Below, one piece after another: positions 33,151 to 41,713 of a stretch of 56,890 bases of DNA. Below the pieces are notes generated by a model. The model made no database searches, was not told the DNA's origin, and worked only from the letters and a program-made list of their open reading frames with translations. The stretch covers positions 1-56,890 of the forward strand of contig CANASS010000008.1 of assembly GCA_947364395.1 (NCBI GenBank), in the 5' to 3' direction. Made by a program: the position numbers and the translations under genes. This DNA is from an uncultured bacterium. Lineage in GTDB: Bacteria; Bacillota; Clostridia; Oscillospirales; Oscillospiraceae. Every line of letters starts with the position of its first letter. The stretch's first letter is position 1.

Positions 33151-34758
33151 ATGGAGGAATACCGGGTGCTGCTGGTGGACGACGAGGAGGAGCTTCGGGA
33201 GGGCATCCGCCGCAAGATCGACTGGGCCGGGCTGGGGTTTGTCCTGGCGGGGACGGCGGGCAACGGGGTGGACGCCCTGGAGCTGGCGGAGCAGCTGCGC
33301 CCCGACGTGGTGCTCACCGACATCAAAATGCCCTACATGGACGGGCTGGAGCTGTGCGGCCGGCTGAAACCCCTGCTGCCCGCCGCTAAGCTGGTGGTGT
33401 TCTCCGGCTTCGACGAGTTCGAGTACGCCCGGCAGGCGGTGGGCATGAACGTATTTGAGTACATTTTGAAGCCCGTCACCGCCCCGGAGCTGTCCGGGGT
33501 GCTCACCCGGCTGCGGGAGGAGCTGGACCGGGAGCGGTCGGAGCGCCGGGACATCGAGGCCATCCGCCGCCGGTACGACGAGAGCCTGCCCATACTCCGG
33601 GAGCTGTTTTACACCCGGCTGCTGGACGGGCGCATCCCCCCGGACCAGGTGCGGGACCGGGCCGCCCGGTATGAGCTCCAGCTGCCCCCAGGCTGGTGGG
33701 CGGCGGCGCTGGTGCGGGCGGACGTGCCGGGCCGGGACGGGGAGGCGGGCCGGGACGAGCTGGTGCTGCTGTCCATCCAGGGCTTTTTCCAGAGCCGCTT
33801 CGCCATGGAGGGCTGCGCCCTGCACACCGTGCTGTACAACGACACGGTGGCCCTGCTGGTCCGGCTGGAGGAGGAAGGCCGGGTCTACGCCTTCACCGAG
33901 GAGCTGGGACGCCTGTGCAGGCTGGCCGTCCCCCTGCTGGGCATGACCCTGTTCGCCGGGGTGGGGCGGCCCTGCCCCGGCCCGGCGCGCCTCCACCAGT
34001 CGGTGGAGGGAGCCGCCGCCGCGGCGGACTACCGGGTGCTGCTGGGGGCGGAGCAGGTGTTTTACATCGGCGACCTGGAGCCCAACCGCTCCGCCTGGCT
34101 CACCCTGGACGAGGCGGATCAGCGGGCCCTGTCCGCCGCCGTCAAGCTGGGGGCCCGGGAGCAGGTGGCCCAGCTGGTCCACCGGCAGGTGGAGCGGGTC
34201 CGGGAGGCCCGGCTGTCTCTGCCCCAGAGCCGCATGTTTTTCCTGGAGATCCTCACCACCCTGGCCCGGATGGCCCAGGCCGGAGGGGCGGACGTGGAGG
34301 AGATCTTCGGCGCGGGCTTCACCGGCATGGTGTCCATCACTGACTTCCGGTCCCTGGATGAGCTGGAAGAGTGGCTGTTGGGCCGGGCCCTCCGGCTGTG
34401 GGAGCTGCTGGGCCGCCAGCGCACCGACTCCGCCTGGAAGGCGGTGGAGGGGGCCAAAAACTACATCGCCGAGCACTACGATGACCCAAACCTGAGCGTG
34501 GAGGCCCTGTGCGACCAGCTCCACCTGTCTCCGGCCTACTTCTCCACCCTGTTCAAGCGGGAGACCCAAAAGAGCTTCACCGCCTACGTCACCGAGGTGC
34601 GCATGGAACGGGCCGCCCGGCTGCTCCGGGAGACGGATGAAAAGACCTACCTCATCGCCCAGCGCACGGGGTACGCCGACCCCAACTACTTCAGCTTCGT
34701 ATTCAAGCGGCACTTTGGCATGCCTCCGTCCAAATTCCGGGCGGAGGGCCAGGACTGA
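33151..34758 (+). CDS. YesN-type response regulator with AraC DNA-binding domain
   Basis: A 535-residue regulator. The receiver domain at 1-120 has the acidic pocket DDEE, phospho-acceptor Asp in VLTDIKMPYMDG and Lys in ILKPVT. A central region of unknown fold follows, and the last ~100 residues form two AraC helix-turn-helices (LSVEALCDQLHLSPAYFSTL ... YLIAQRTGYADPNYFSFVFK). It likely activates the mgl operon when phosphorylated by the neighbouring YesM-type kinase; the weak -35 before mglB fits an activator-dependent promoter. GGAGGTG precedes the ATG. Confidence 0.93.
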   Translation: MEEYRVLLVDDEEELREGIRRKIDWAGLGFVLAGTAGNGVDALELAEQLRPDVVLTDIKMPYMDGLELCGRLKPLLPAAKLVVFSGFDEFEYARQAVGMNVFEYILKPVTAPELSGVLTRLREELDRERSERRDIEAIRRRYDESLPILRELFYTRLLDGRIPPDQVRDRAARYELQLPPGWWAAALVRADVPGRDGEAGRDELVLLSIQGFFQSRFAMEGCALHTVLYNDTVALLVRLEEEGRVYAFTEELGRLCRLAVPLLGMTLFAGVGRPCPGPARLHQSVEGAAAAADYRVLLGAEQVFYIGDLEPNRSAWLTLDEADQRALSAAVKLGAREQVAQLVHRQVERVREARLSLPQSRMFFLEILTTLARMAQAGGADVEEIFGAGFTGMVSITDFRSLDELEEWLLGRALRLWELLGRQRTDSAWKAVEGAKNYIAEHYDDPNLSVEALCDQLHLSPAYFSTLFKRETQKSFTAYVTEVRMERAARLLRETDEKTYLIAQRTGYADPNYFSFVFKRHFGMPPSKFRAEGQD

Positions 34759-34769
34759 GGGGGAGCGCC

Positions 34770-36587
34770 ATGCGGTCCGCACTGAAGCGCCTCGCCGGCC
34801 GCCTCACCGAGGGCTGCCGGGGGATGAGCATCCAGCTGGTGCTGTCCCTGTCCTTCACCGCCGTGGCCCTGGCGGGTATTCTGTTCCTGGGGGCCAGCCT
34901 GCTGCTGCGGTTTTCCAACTCCGCCCAGCGGCTGGCCCAGGAGGCCACCCAGCGGGTGCTGGCCCAGGTGAATATGAACCTGGACAGCTACCTGCGGCGG
35001 ATGATGCGGGTGTCCGACACGGCCTATTACCGGGTCATCAAAAAGACCGACCTGACCGAACAGTCCCTGACCGACGACATGGGCCTGCTCTATGAGGAGA
35101 ACCGGGACGCGGTGGTGTCCATCGCCCTGTTCAACGAGGGGGGCGGGCTGGAGGCGGCGGTGCCCCTGTCAGCCGCCAAGGCCACCGCCTTTCCCAACGA
35201 GAACCCCTGGTTCCGCCTGGCCCTGGACAAGATGGAAAACCTCCACTTCTCCACCCCCCACATCCAGGAGCTGTTCGACGGTCCGGACGGCCGCTACCGA
35301 TGGGTGGTGTCCCTCAGCCGCCACGTCCAGATCACCCGGGAGGGCAACACCGAGCGGGGGGTTCTGCTGGTGGACATGAGCTTCGGCGGCATCGCCCAGG
35401 TGTGCCGGGACGTGGAGCCTCCCAGCGGGGGCTATGTCTACCTCATTGACCGCTTTGGGGAGATCATCTACCACCCCCGGCAGCAGCTCATCTACTCCGG
35501 CCTGCTGGAGGAGAACAACCTGACGGCGGCGGGGTATGCCGACGGCTCCCACAGCGAGCGGTTCCAGGGCCAGGACCGGCAGGTGACGGTAAAGACGGTG
35601 GGCTACACCGGCTGGAAGCTGGTGGGGGTGACGCCGGAGGCCCGCACGTGGTGGGAGGAGGACTCCCTTCTGCTGTTCGGGGTGTCCATCCTGCTGTTTT
35701 CCGCTTTCCTGATGGCCTTTTTGAATTTCCGCATATCCGCTTACATCTCCGACCCCATCCTGCGGCTGGACCAGGCGGTGAAGGCCCTGGAGGCGGGCCG
35801 GGAGGACGTGGAGATCGGGGAGAGCGGCTGCGGCGAGGTGCGGCGGCTGGGCCGGTCCATCGCCTCCATGGTGTCCACCATGCGCCACCTGATGGACGAC
35901 ATCATCCGGCAGGAGGAGCAGAAGCGGCGCAGCGAGCTGGAGGTGCTCCAGTCCCAGATCAACCCCCACTTCCTGTACAACACCCTGGACTCGGTGGTAT
36001 GGATGACGGAGTGCGGCCGCACCCAGGAGGCCATCCAGATGGTGACTTCCCTGGCCCGGCTGTTCCGCATCGCCCTGAGCCGGGGCAGGCGCATCATCCC
36101 CTTGTCCGACGAGCTGGACCACGCCCGGCACTACCTGAACATACAGCAGATCCGCTACAAAAACAGGTTTGAGGCCCGGGTGGAGGCCGGACCTGGGACG
36201 GAGGGGCTGTACACCCTGAAGCTGTCCGTCCAGCCCCTGCTGGAAAACGCCATCTACCACGGCATGGCCGGGGCAGAGGAGGACGGGCTCATCACCGTGA
36301 CCGCCCGCCGGGAGGGGGACGACCTGCTCATCGACGTGGCGGACAACGGGGCGGGCATGCCCCCGGAGGTGGCCGGCGGCCTGCTCAGCCAGCAGCGCGC
36401 CGCCCAGCCCGCCAGCGGGTCGGGCATCGGGGTGCGCAACGTCCACCGCCGCATCCAGCTCACCTTCGGGGAGGGGTACGGCCTGACCATTTTCAGCGAG
36501 CCGGACGAGGGTACCACCGTCCGCCTGCGGCTGCCCGCTTTGGACGGGGAGCAGGCCGCCCGGTTCCAGGAGGAGGACGCGCCGTGA
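34770..36587 (+). CDS. YesM/LytS-type sensor histidine kinase
   Basis: A 605-residue membrane kinase. Two membrane helices (about residues 20-45 and 295-320) flank a ~250-residue extracellular sensor domain, followed by HAMP, a His_kinase domain with the phospho-acceptor in INPHFLYNTLDSVVWM, and an HATPase domain with LLENAIYHG, DNGAGMP and GSGIGVRNVHRRI. The family phosphorylates YesN-type partners. Extracellular sensing may occur directly or through the binding proteins encoded immediately downstream. Its stop overlaps the next start (GTGA). Confidence 0.94.
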   Translation: MRSALKRLAGRLTEGCRGMSIQLVLSLSFTAVALAGILFLGASLLLRFSNSAQRLAQEATQRVLAQVNMNLDSYLRRMMRVSDTAYYRVIKKTDLTEQSLTDDMGLLYEENRDAVVSIALFNEGGGLEAAVPLSAAKATAFPNENPWFRLALDKMENLHFSTPHIQELFDGPDGRYRWVVSLSRHVQITREGNTERGVLLVDMSFGGIAQVCRDVEPPSGGYVYLIDRFGEIIYHPRQQLIYSGLLEENNLTAAGYADGSHSERFQGQDRQVTVKTVGYTGWKLVGVTPEARTWWEEDSLLLFGVSILLFSAFLMAFLNFRISAYISDPILRLDQAVKALEAGREDVEIGESGCGEVRRLGRSIASMVSTMRHLMDDIIRQEEQKRRSELEVLQSQINPHFLYNTLDSVVWMTECGRTQEAIQMVTSLARLFRIALSRGRRIIPLSDELDHARHYLNIQQIRYKNRFEARVEAGPGTEGLYTLKLSVQPLLENAIYHGMAGAEEDGLITVTARREGDDLLIDVADNGAGMPPEVAGGLLSQQRAAQPASGSGIGVRNVHRRIQLTFGEGYGLTIFSEPDEGTTVRLRLPALDGEQAARFQEEDAP

Positions 36588-37531
36588 GAAACAAACGAAA
36601 CGCGGTGATACAGCTGGCCATTCTGGCCGCCCTGGGAGCGGCGGTGGTGGTGACCTCCCTGCTGCCCCGGATTCCCGCCCGGCGGGAGGCTTACGCCCCG
36701 GCGGAGGTGTCCGTCATCCTCCGGGAGGCGGATACCTCCCTGTGGTCCAACGCCCGGCTGGGCATGGAACAGGCGGCGGGGGAGCTGGGGGCGGAGCTGC
36801 GGGTGCTCACCCCGGCCGGGAGCAACGACGGGGCGGGCCAGCTGGACATGGTCCGCCGGGAGGCGGCGGGGCAGGCCTCGGTGCTGGTCATCGCCCCCGC
36901 GGACTGCGCCGGGCTGGAACGGGCGCTGGCCCAGGGGGAGGCGGGCTGCCCCGTGGTCACCCTGGAATCCCCCCTGGAGGGGGCGGCCCTCACCGTGGCT
37001 CCCGACAACGCCGCCCTGGGTGCGGCGCTGGCCCAGGCCGTGCTGGAGGAGGACGGGAGCGGGTTTGTGATGCTGCTCAGCGCCTCCCCGGACAGCGCCG
37101 GGGTGGCCGCCCGCATGGAGGGGGCCCGGCAGGCCCTGGAGGCGGCGGGGGTGAGGACGCGGCTGGGGGAGACGGACCTGTCCGGCACGGGGCTGGCCGG
37201 GCTGCTGAAACACCCCGACCTGTCCGCCGTCATGGCCTTCGAGCCCGCCCTCACCGAGCAGGCGGCGGCGCTGAAAAGCAGCCTGGGGCTGGATGTCCCC
37301 CTCTATGGCGTGGGGGTCACCGCCGTGGGCGCGGCCTGGCTGGAGCGGGGGGTGATCTCCGCCGCCGCCGCGTGGAGCGACTTCGCCGTGGGATATCTGG
37401 CGGTGGAGGGGGCCTTGGCTCTGGCCCGGGGGGAGCGGGCTGAGGTGGAGCAGCCCCCCTTTTTCATTGTGAGAGGAGAGGATATCTATGAGCCGGAGTA
37501 CCAAAAGCTGCTGTTCCCGGTCACCGGCTGA
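36584..37531 (+). CDS. membrane-anchored sugar-binding-protein homologue (orphan)
   Basis: A 315-residue type-I periplasmic-binding fold protein anchored by an uncleaved N-terminal helix (VIQLAILAALGAAVVVTSLL), with no lipobox Cys. The binding-protein character is seen in VSVILREADTSLWSNARLGM, VLVIAPADCAG and the C-terminal VGVTAVGAAWLERGVISAAA. GTG start overlaps the yesM stop by four bases. It has no transporter of its own nearby and lies with the two-component system, so it is likely a sensor subunit, as shown for XylFII with LytS-YesN in Clostridium. The sugar is not predictable. Confidence 0.82.
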   Translation: MRNKRNAVIQLAILAALGAAVVVTSLLPRIPARREAYAPAEVSVILREADTSLWSNARLGMEQAAGELGAELRVLTPAGSNDGAGQLDMVRREAAGQASVLVIAPADCAGLERALAQGEAGCPVVTLESPLEGAALTVAPDNAALGAALAQAVLEEDGSGFVMLLSASPDSAGVAARMEGARQALEAAGVRTRLGETDLSGTGLAGLLKHPDLSAVMAFEPALTEQAAALKSSLGLDVPLYGVGVTAVGAAWLERGVISAAAAWSDFAVGYLAVEGALALARGERAEVEQPPFFIVRGEDIYEPEYQKLLFPVTG

Positions 37532-38552
37532 CCGGGCCGGAGCCCTGCTGCTGGCCCTGGCTCTGGCGTGGACGCTGGCGGGGTGCGGCTCTCCCGCCGG
37601 GCAGGAGCCGGACACCCTGCGCCTGGGGGTGGCGCTGTACAGCCAGGACGACACCTTCATCGCCTCCCTCACCCAGGAGCTGGAGCGCATGGTCCAGGAG
37701 GCGGAGGTGGCCCAGGGCCGGAAAATCAACATCTCGGTGGTGGACGGGGCCAACAACCAGACCACCCAGATGGAGCAGGTGGACCGCTTCCTGGACCGGG
37801 GGTACGACGTTCTGCTGGTGAACATCGTGGACCGGACGGCGGCGGCGGTGCTCATCGACAAGGCGGAGGCGGCGGGCGTGCCGGTGATTTTCTTCAACCG
37901 CCAGCCGGTGGCGGAGGACATCGACTACCGGGAGCGGGTGTATTACGTGGGGGCCCGGGCGGAGGAGAGCGGGGCCCTCCAGGGGAAGCTGGTGCTGGAC
38001 GCGTGGCGGGACGAGGTGCTGGGCCTGGACCGCAACGGGGACGGAGTGCTCCAGTACGTGATGCTGGAGGGGGAGCCCGGCCATCAGGACAGCCTGCTGC
38101 GCACCGAGTGGTCGGTAAAGACCCTCACCGACGCGGGGGTGGCGGTGGAGAAGCTGGACGGAGACGCCGCCAATTGGAACCGGGGCCAAGCCGCCGCCAA
38201 GATGGCCCAGTGGCTGGACGAGTTCGGGGATGGCATCGAGGTGGTGTTCTCCAACAACGACGACATGGCCCTGGGAGCCATCGACGCCATCCGGGCCCGG
38301 GAGGGGTTTGGGGCGCTGGTGGTGGGGGTGGACGGCACCGCCCCGGCTCTGGAGGCGGTGGCCTCCGGGGAGCTGTACGGCACCATTCTCAACAATGGAA
38401 AGGGGATCGCCAAGGCCATGCTGGACCTGGCCCTTGCCCTGGCCGACGGGCGGGACCCCGCCCAGGCGGTGGATTTGGAAAACGGCCACTACGTCTGGCT
38501 GCCCTATCAGACCATTGACGGCTGGAACCTGGACCAGTTCCTGGAGAATTGA
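37488..38552 (+). CDS. second MglB-like sugar-binding lipoprotein in the sensor operon
   Basis: A 354-residue lipoprotein with lipobox WTLAGC (Cys33) and an MglB-like fold: NIVDRTAAAVLIDKAEAAGV, IPVIFFNRQP-like VPVIFFNRQPV, calcium-loop-like DRNGDGVLQYVMLEG, SNNDDMALGAIDAI and VGVDGTAPALEAV. It overlaps the previous gene by 44 bases and has GAGAGGAGAGG before the ATG. It resembles the transporter's MglB across the ligand site, so it probably recognises the same sugar class and reports it to YesM. A role as an alternative binding protein for MglAC is also possible. Confidence 0.88.
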   Translation: MSRSTKSCCSRSPADRAGALLLALALAWTLAGCGSPAGQEPDTLRLGVALYSQDDTFIASLTQELERMVQEAEVAQGRKINISVVDGANNQTTQMEQVDRFLDRGYDVLLVNIVDRTAAAVLIDKAEAAGVPVIFFNRQPVAEDIDYRERVYYVGARAEESGALQGKLVLDAWRDEVLGLDRNGDGVLQYVMLEGEPGHQDSLLRTEWSVKTLTDAGVAVEKLDGDAANWNRGQAAAKMAQWLDEFGDGIEVVFSNNDDMALGAIDAIRAREGFGALVVGVDGTAPALEAVASGELYGTILNNGKGIAKAMLDLALALADGRDPAQAVDLENGHYVWLPYQTIDGWNLDQFLEN

Positions 38553-38600
38553 AAAAGCCGCTGATTCAACCGCCCCAGGGGCCTTGAATCAGCGGTTTTC
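38552..38600. terminator. convergent terminator between sensor operon and comF
   Basis: A 12-bp stem (38558-38569 with 38584-38595) with an A-run on the left and TTTT on the right, so it can act on both strands. Confidence 0.88.
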
Positions 38601-38612
38601 AATTTTACGCGC

Positions 38613-39263
38613 TCACCGGGCCCGGGCCAGGGTGAGGCCCGCCACCGTCTCCGCCCCCGCCTCCCGCAGGGCGGCGGCGCACTGGGCCAGGGTGGCGCCG
38701 CTGGTGGCCACATCGTCCACCAGAATCACCCGCATCCCCGTCAGGTCCAGCCCCGGCAGGGCGCGGTACGCCCCCTGGACGTTGGCCCGCCGGGCCTCGT
38801 CCGCCCCAGCCTGGGACTGGACGGCGGTGGCCCGGAGCTTTTCCATGGTGGGCTCCACCGGCAGGCCGGACAGCTCCCCCACCCGGCGGGCCAGCAGTTC
38901 GGCCTGGTCATAGCCCCGCTTTTTCTTCCGCGCCGGGTGGAGGGGCGCCCAGGTAATCAGATCCACAGGGCTCTCCCAGCGGTCCTGGAGGCACTGGGCC
39001 ATCAGCGCTCCAAACAGGGCGGCGTGGCCCCGGCCCCCGCCGAATTTGTAGCGGTGCACGCCCTCCCGCACCCCATCCCGGTACCACAGGGGGGACAGGC
39101 AGAGGGCGCAGCCCTCCACCGCCTTGCCCTCCCCGGGCTCGGTCCAGGGCAGGTCCCGCTGGCAGGCGGCGCACCAGCCCTCCTCGCCCCGCTCCAGCAC
39201 CCGGCCGCAGAAGGGACACTTGGGCGGGTAGAGCAGGTCCAGCAGCAGCTTGAACGGCCTCAT
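38613..39263 (-). CDS. comF: ComF family protein (zinc ribbon plus phosphoribosyltransferase fold)
   Basis: A 216-residue protein with N-terminal paired Cys motifs (CPFCGRVLERGEEGWCAACQ, then CALC) and a type-I PRTase signature VILVDDVATSGATL near residue 185. ComF-type proteins take part in DNA uptake and transformation in some bacteria, though many non-competent species keep them. The ATG overlaps the stop of the RHH gene by four bases. No other competence gene lies in the window. Confidence 0.92.
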   Translation of the reverse strand: MRPFKLLLDLLYPPKCPFCGRVLERGEEGWCAACQRDLPWTEPGEGKAVEGCALCLSPLWYRDGVREGVHRYKFGGGRGHAALFGALMAQCLQDRWESPVDLITWAPLHPARKKKRGYDQAELLARRVGELSGLPVEPTMEKLRATAVQSQAGADEARRANVQGAYRALPGLDLTGMRVILVDDVATSGATLAQCAAALREAGAETVAGLTLARAR

Positions 39264-39439
39264 TGCTCCTGGTCCGGCAGGCCGATGGGGCCGTGCTCCT
39301 TTTCAAACCTGCGCACACAGTCCTGCATCAGGTGGACCATCTGCCAGGTGAGCGAGCGGCCCTCATACTCGGCGATATAGACCATTTTTCGGTGGAGCTC
39401 ATTGTCGATGCGGAATCCGATATGCTTTTCCCGTTTCAC
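39260..39439 (-). CDS. small ribbon-helix-helix (Arc-like) DNA-binding protein
   Basis: A 59-residue protein with a short basic beta strand (EKHIGFRIDNELHRKMVYIA) followed by two helices, the ribbon-helix-helix pattern of Arc/CopG regulators. The GTG at 39439 is favoured because AAGGGA is about ten bases upstream; a GTG three codons earlier is too close. It is translationally coupled to comF and preceded by two palindromes (39483-39503 and 39505-39525), probably its own operators. Confidence 0.75.
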   Translation of the reverse strand: MKREKHIGFRIDNELHRKMVYIAEYEGRSLTWQMVHLMQDCVRRFEKEHGPIGLPDQEQ

Positions 39440-39460
39440 CGGCGTCACGTCCCTTCAGGC

Positions 39461-39525
39461 ATTATATTTTTATGGTAGCGGATTGATCTGATTATCAGAT
39501 CAAATTGAACTAGAATTAAGTTCAA
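39461..39525 (-). promoter_or_regulatory. RHH-comF promoter region with two palindromes
   Basis: A -10 TATAAT (minus, 39461-39466) lies just upstream of the gene. A perfect palindrome TTGATCTGAT-T-ATCAGATCAA (39483-39503) covers the -35 area, and a second repeat TTGAAC...GTTCAA spans 39505-39525. This arrangement suggests repression by the RHH protein. Confidence 0.6.
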
Positions 39526-39673
39526 AATTTGTGGCCGGAAGCCGCCGGCGCTGCAAATGAGCCCCCATTTTCCGCCGGCGGACCTGTATAAGAACTGGAA
39601 TATTTGCCCAAACTTGGCATAGAGTCTTAGCAGGTATTCCGTGAGGTGCCTGCTTGAAAGGAAGGTGAAGCCC

Positions 39674-39919
39674 ATGGCGGAAGCGGTTCGATCCAGGCGG
39701 AAGAAGGCGGCCCAGTACGAGGAGGAGCGCCGGCAGCTGGTGGAGGGGATGAAGCAGACCCGGGACCAGCTCAATTTTGCCTACGCCCAGTTCAACACCT
39801 ACACCGACCCCGATCTGGTGGACGCCTGTGTCTACGAGATCAACTCCCTGCAAAGCCGGTACTCCTATTTTGTGCGGCAGGTCAAGCAGCTGGAGGCGGC
39901 CCGGGAGGAGGCCGTGTGA
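39674..39919 (+). CDS. yaaL: DUF2508 (YaaL-like) protein
   Basis: An 81-residue protein of the YaaL/DUF2508 family: a basic N-terminus, then helical segments with the family-typical LNFAYAQFNTYTDPDLVDACV and INSLQSRYSYFVRQVKQLEA. Function is unknown. In Bacillus and many Clostridia yaaL lies directly before bofA, as here. The ATG at 39674 is preferred because AAAGGAAGG lies upstream. Its stop overlaps the next start by one base. Confidence 0.88.
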   Translation: MAEAVRSRRKKAAQYEEERRQLVEGMKQTRDQLNFAYAQFNTYTDPDLVDACVYEINSLQSRYSYFVRQVKQLEAAREEAV

Positions 39920-40170
39920 TGCGCTGGGTCTGGTGGGCGGCGGGCGGGGCGGCGCTGCTGGCCCTGGCCCTGTGCCGCCGCCCCCTGGCCGCGCTGTGCC
40001 GCCTGGCTGTCCGCTCCGGGCTGGGGATGGTGTTCCTCTGGCTGTTCCAAGGGGTGGGGGCGCTGCTGGGCATCCAGCTGGGCGTAAACCTGCTCAACGG
40101 TCTGGTGCTGGGGACGCTGGGGGCCCCCGGACTGGCCCTGCTGCTCATGACCCAGTGGATCGGGAGGTGA
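39919..40170 (+). CDS. bofA: BofA-family protein (inhibitor of pro-sigma-K processing)
   Basis: An 83-residue membrane protein with three hydrophobic segments (WVWWAAGGAALLALALC, SGLGMVFLWLFQGVGALL, NLLNGLVLGTLGAPGLALLL) and the family's NxxxNxxVxxxLGxPG pattern near the C-terminus. In Bacillus BofA holds the SpoIVFB protease inactive until pro-sigma-K should be processed during sporulation. This suggests the organism descends from, or is, a spore former. The ATG overlaps the yaaL stop. Confidence 0.88.
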   Translation: MRWVWWAAGGAALLALALCRRPLAALCRLAVRSGLGMVFLWLFQGVGALLGIQLGVNLLNGLVLGTLGAPGLALLLMTQWIGR

Positions 40171-40203
40171 AAGACCGTTCGGGACCGCCGGACGGTCTTT
40201 TTT
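40171..40203 (+). terminator. yaaL-bofA terminator
   Basis: A 12-bp stem (40171-40182 with 40188-40199) followed by a T-run to 40203. Confidence 0.88.
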
Positions 40204-40269
40204 CACGCCCTCTTTAACAAATATTTAACAAAAATCAGCAATTTGACATTGGACTACCGGGAACGGCTA

Positions 40270-40540
40270 TGGTATAATATCGTCGCAGTTTTCATATTCT
40301 GTTTTCATGACTTGTCCATTGTCCTGGGGCGCGGGGAAGGAAACCGGCGGCCTCCGGGACATGAGCAAGACTCTGAGAACCTGTATTCACAACCGAAACC
40401 GCCGGATGGCCGAGGGATTTTTCCCACAGGCTAGGCAGATTTTCGCAGGAATCATTGGGTTTATTCCAAGAAAATTTAACGACGCATGCCGGGAAAACAC
40501 CCGGCCAGACGGTGAATTGAGGTTGTGAATACAGGTGCTG
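40270..40540 (+). ncRNA. candidate structured RNA with extended -10 promoter and 16-bp closing stem
   Basis: An extended -10 (TGGTATAAT, ending at 40278) predicts a start near 40285. The perfect stem 40379-40394 / 40521-40536 (ACCTGTATTCACAACC and its complement) closes a 158-base domain with inner hairpins: AGATTTTC/GAAAATTT near 40437-40476, GCCGGG/CCCGGC near 40488-40504, and an ACCG/CGGT pair continuing inward. Upstream, 40305-40370 can form another long helix (TGTCC/GGACA). It could be a free ncRNA or the 5' leader of the gene at 40590. The class is not assigned; the 6S and riboswitch consensus sequences I know do not match. Confidence 0.6.
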
Positions 40541-40589
40541 AAATATGATACGGCGTCCGCGCACGGCGCGGCCGCCTGGGGGTGTCAGC

Positions 40590-41678
40590 ATGGGCGGACG
40601 TCGAAATTCATACGGATACAGCCAGTACCACGGCCGGGGCGCCAACCGCAGCCGGACGGTGCTGCTGTTCATCATCGCCCTGCTGGCCATTCTGCTGGCG
40701 GCGGGCGTGGCCTTTTACGCCCTGGTGGATTTGGAGTACACTGAAAACGGGGTGCTGGTCCACTGGCCCTGGGCCCAGGAGAGCGCCTCCCTGCCCCCCA
40801 TCTCCTCCGACCCCATCGCCCTGGACACCGACCCGCCGGTGGTGACGCTGGAGCCCACCCCGTCCCCGGAGCCCACCCCCACCCCGCCGCCGGCCTATGA
40901 GCCCATCGGCGCGGTGACGGTGACCGCCGCCCAGCTGAAAAGCGGCTCCGCCGCCCAGGCGGTGGCCGACGCTGGAGGCACCGCCCTGGTGGTGGAGATG
41001 AAGGACATGAACGGGAAGCTGGCATGGCAGTCCCAGGTCCCCCTGGCGGCAAACCTGGGGACCAACGCCGCCGACAACGCCGCCGCCCAGGCGGTGCGGA
41101 CCCTGGCCGAGGCCGGAAACCTGTACCTGGTGGCCCGGGTCCAGTGCTTCCGGGACCCGGTGCTGGCCCGGAACTGGGTGGGGTCCCTCATGACCCGGGG
41201 GGGCAACGTGTGGCACGACTACCAGGGTATGGGCTGGTCCAGCCCTGCCAGCCAGCAGGCGGTGGATTACCTGTCCGCCCTGTGCCTGGAGCTGGCGAAC
41301 ATGGGCTTTGACGAGATTCTGCTGGACAGCGCGGGTTACCCGGACACCGGAGAGGTAAAGGTGCTGGCCGTCAGCGACAACCGCCCCCAGGACCTCACCG
41401 TCCCTGTGTCCGCGTTCTTGCAGCGCCTGTCCCAAGAGCTGGAGGAAAAGGGGACGGCCCTGTCCGTTCAGACCTCGGAGGACGCGCTGCGGGGTGAGAA
41501 CACCCTCAGCGGTGTCACCGCCGCCAATCTGGGCCTGTACGCAGACCGGGTCTGGGCGCCCGCCCCCGTGAAGGGCGCCGACTACGCGGCCCTGCTTGCC
41601 GCCGGCGGAATGGACAACACCGCCGCCCGGCTGGTGGTGAAAAACGCCCTCACCGGGGCGGGAAGCTGGTATAAGTAG
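40590..41678 (+). CDS. DUF4015-type putative glycoside hydrolase-fold protein
   Basis: A 362-residue protein with a basic cytosolic N-terminus, one membrane helix (TVLLFIIALLAILLAAGVAF), a Pro/Thr-rich linker (TLEPTPSPEPTPTPPP) and a TIM-barrel-like domain. That domain has ALVVEMKDMNGKLAW, LYLVARVQCFRDP, and LANMGFDEILLDSAGYP, as in the DUF4015 putative glycosyl-hydrolase family. It is probably an extracellular anchored hydrolase or wall-binding protein; substrate unknown. The ATG at 40590 is preferred because GGGGGTG is just upstream; another lies 15 codons earlier. Confidence 0.78.
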   Translation: MGGRRNSYGYSQYHGRGANRSRTVLLFIIALLAILLAAGVAFYALVDLEYTENGVLVHWPWAQESASLPPISSDPIALDTDPPVVTLEPTPSPEPTPTPPPAYEPIGAVTVTAAQLKSGSAAQAVADAGGTALVVEMKDMNGKLAWQSQVPLAANLGTNAADNAAAQAVRTLAEAGNLYLVARVQCFRDPVLARNWVGSLMTRGGNVWHDYQGMGWSSPASQQAVDYLSALCLELANMGFDEILLDSAGYPDTGEVKVLAVSDNRPQDLTVPVSAFLQRLSQELEEKGTALSVQTSEDALRGENTLSGVTAANLGLYADRVWAPAPVKGADYAALLAAGGMDNTAARLVVKNALTGAGSWYK

Positions 41679-41713
41679 AAGCACAAAAGAGCCTGTAAGA
41701 GAAAGGAGCGTCC

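Noticed and set aside
40379..40536. 6S RNA assignment
   Set aside because: Length and a closing stem are similar, but the central bubble and flanking helices I would expect were not recognised, so it is left unassigned.
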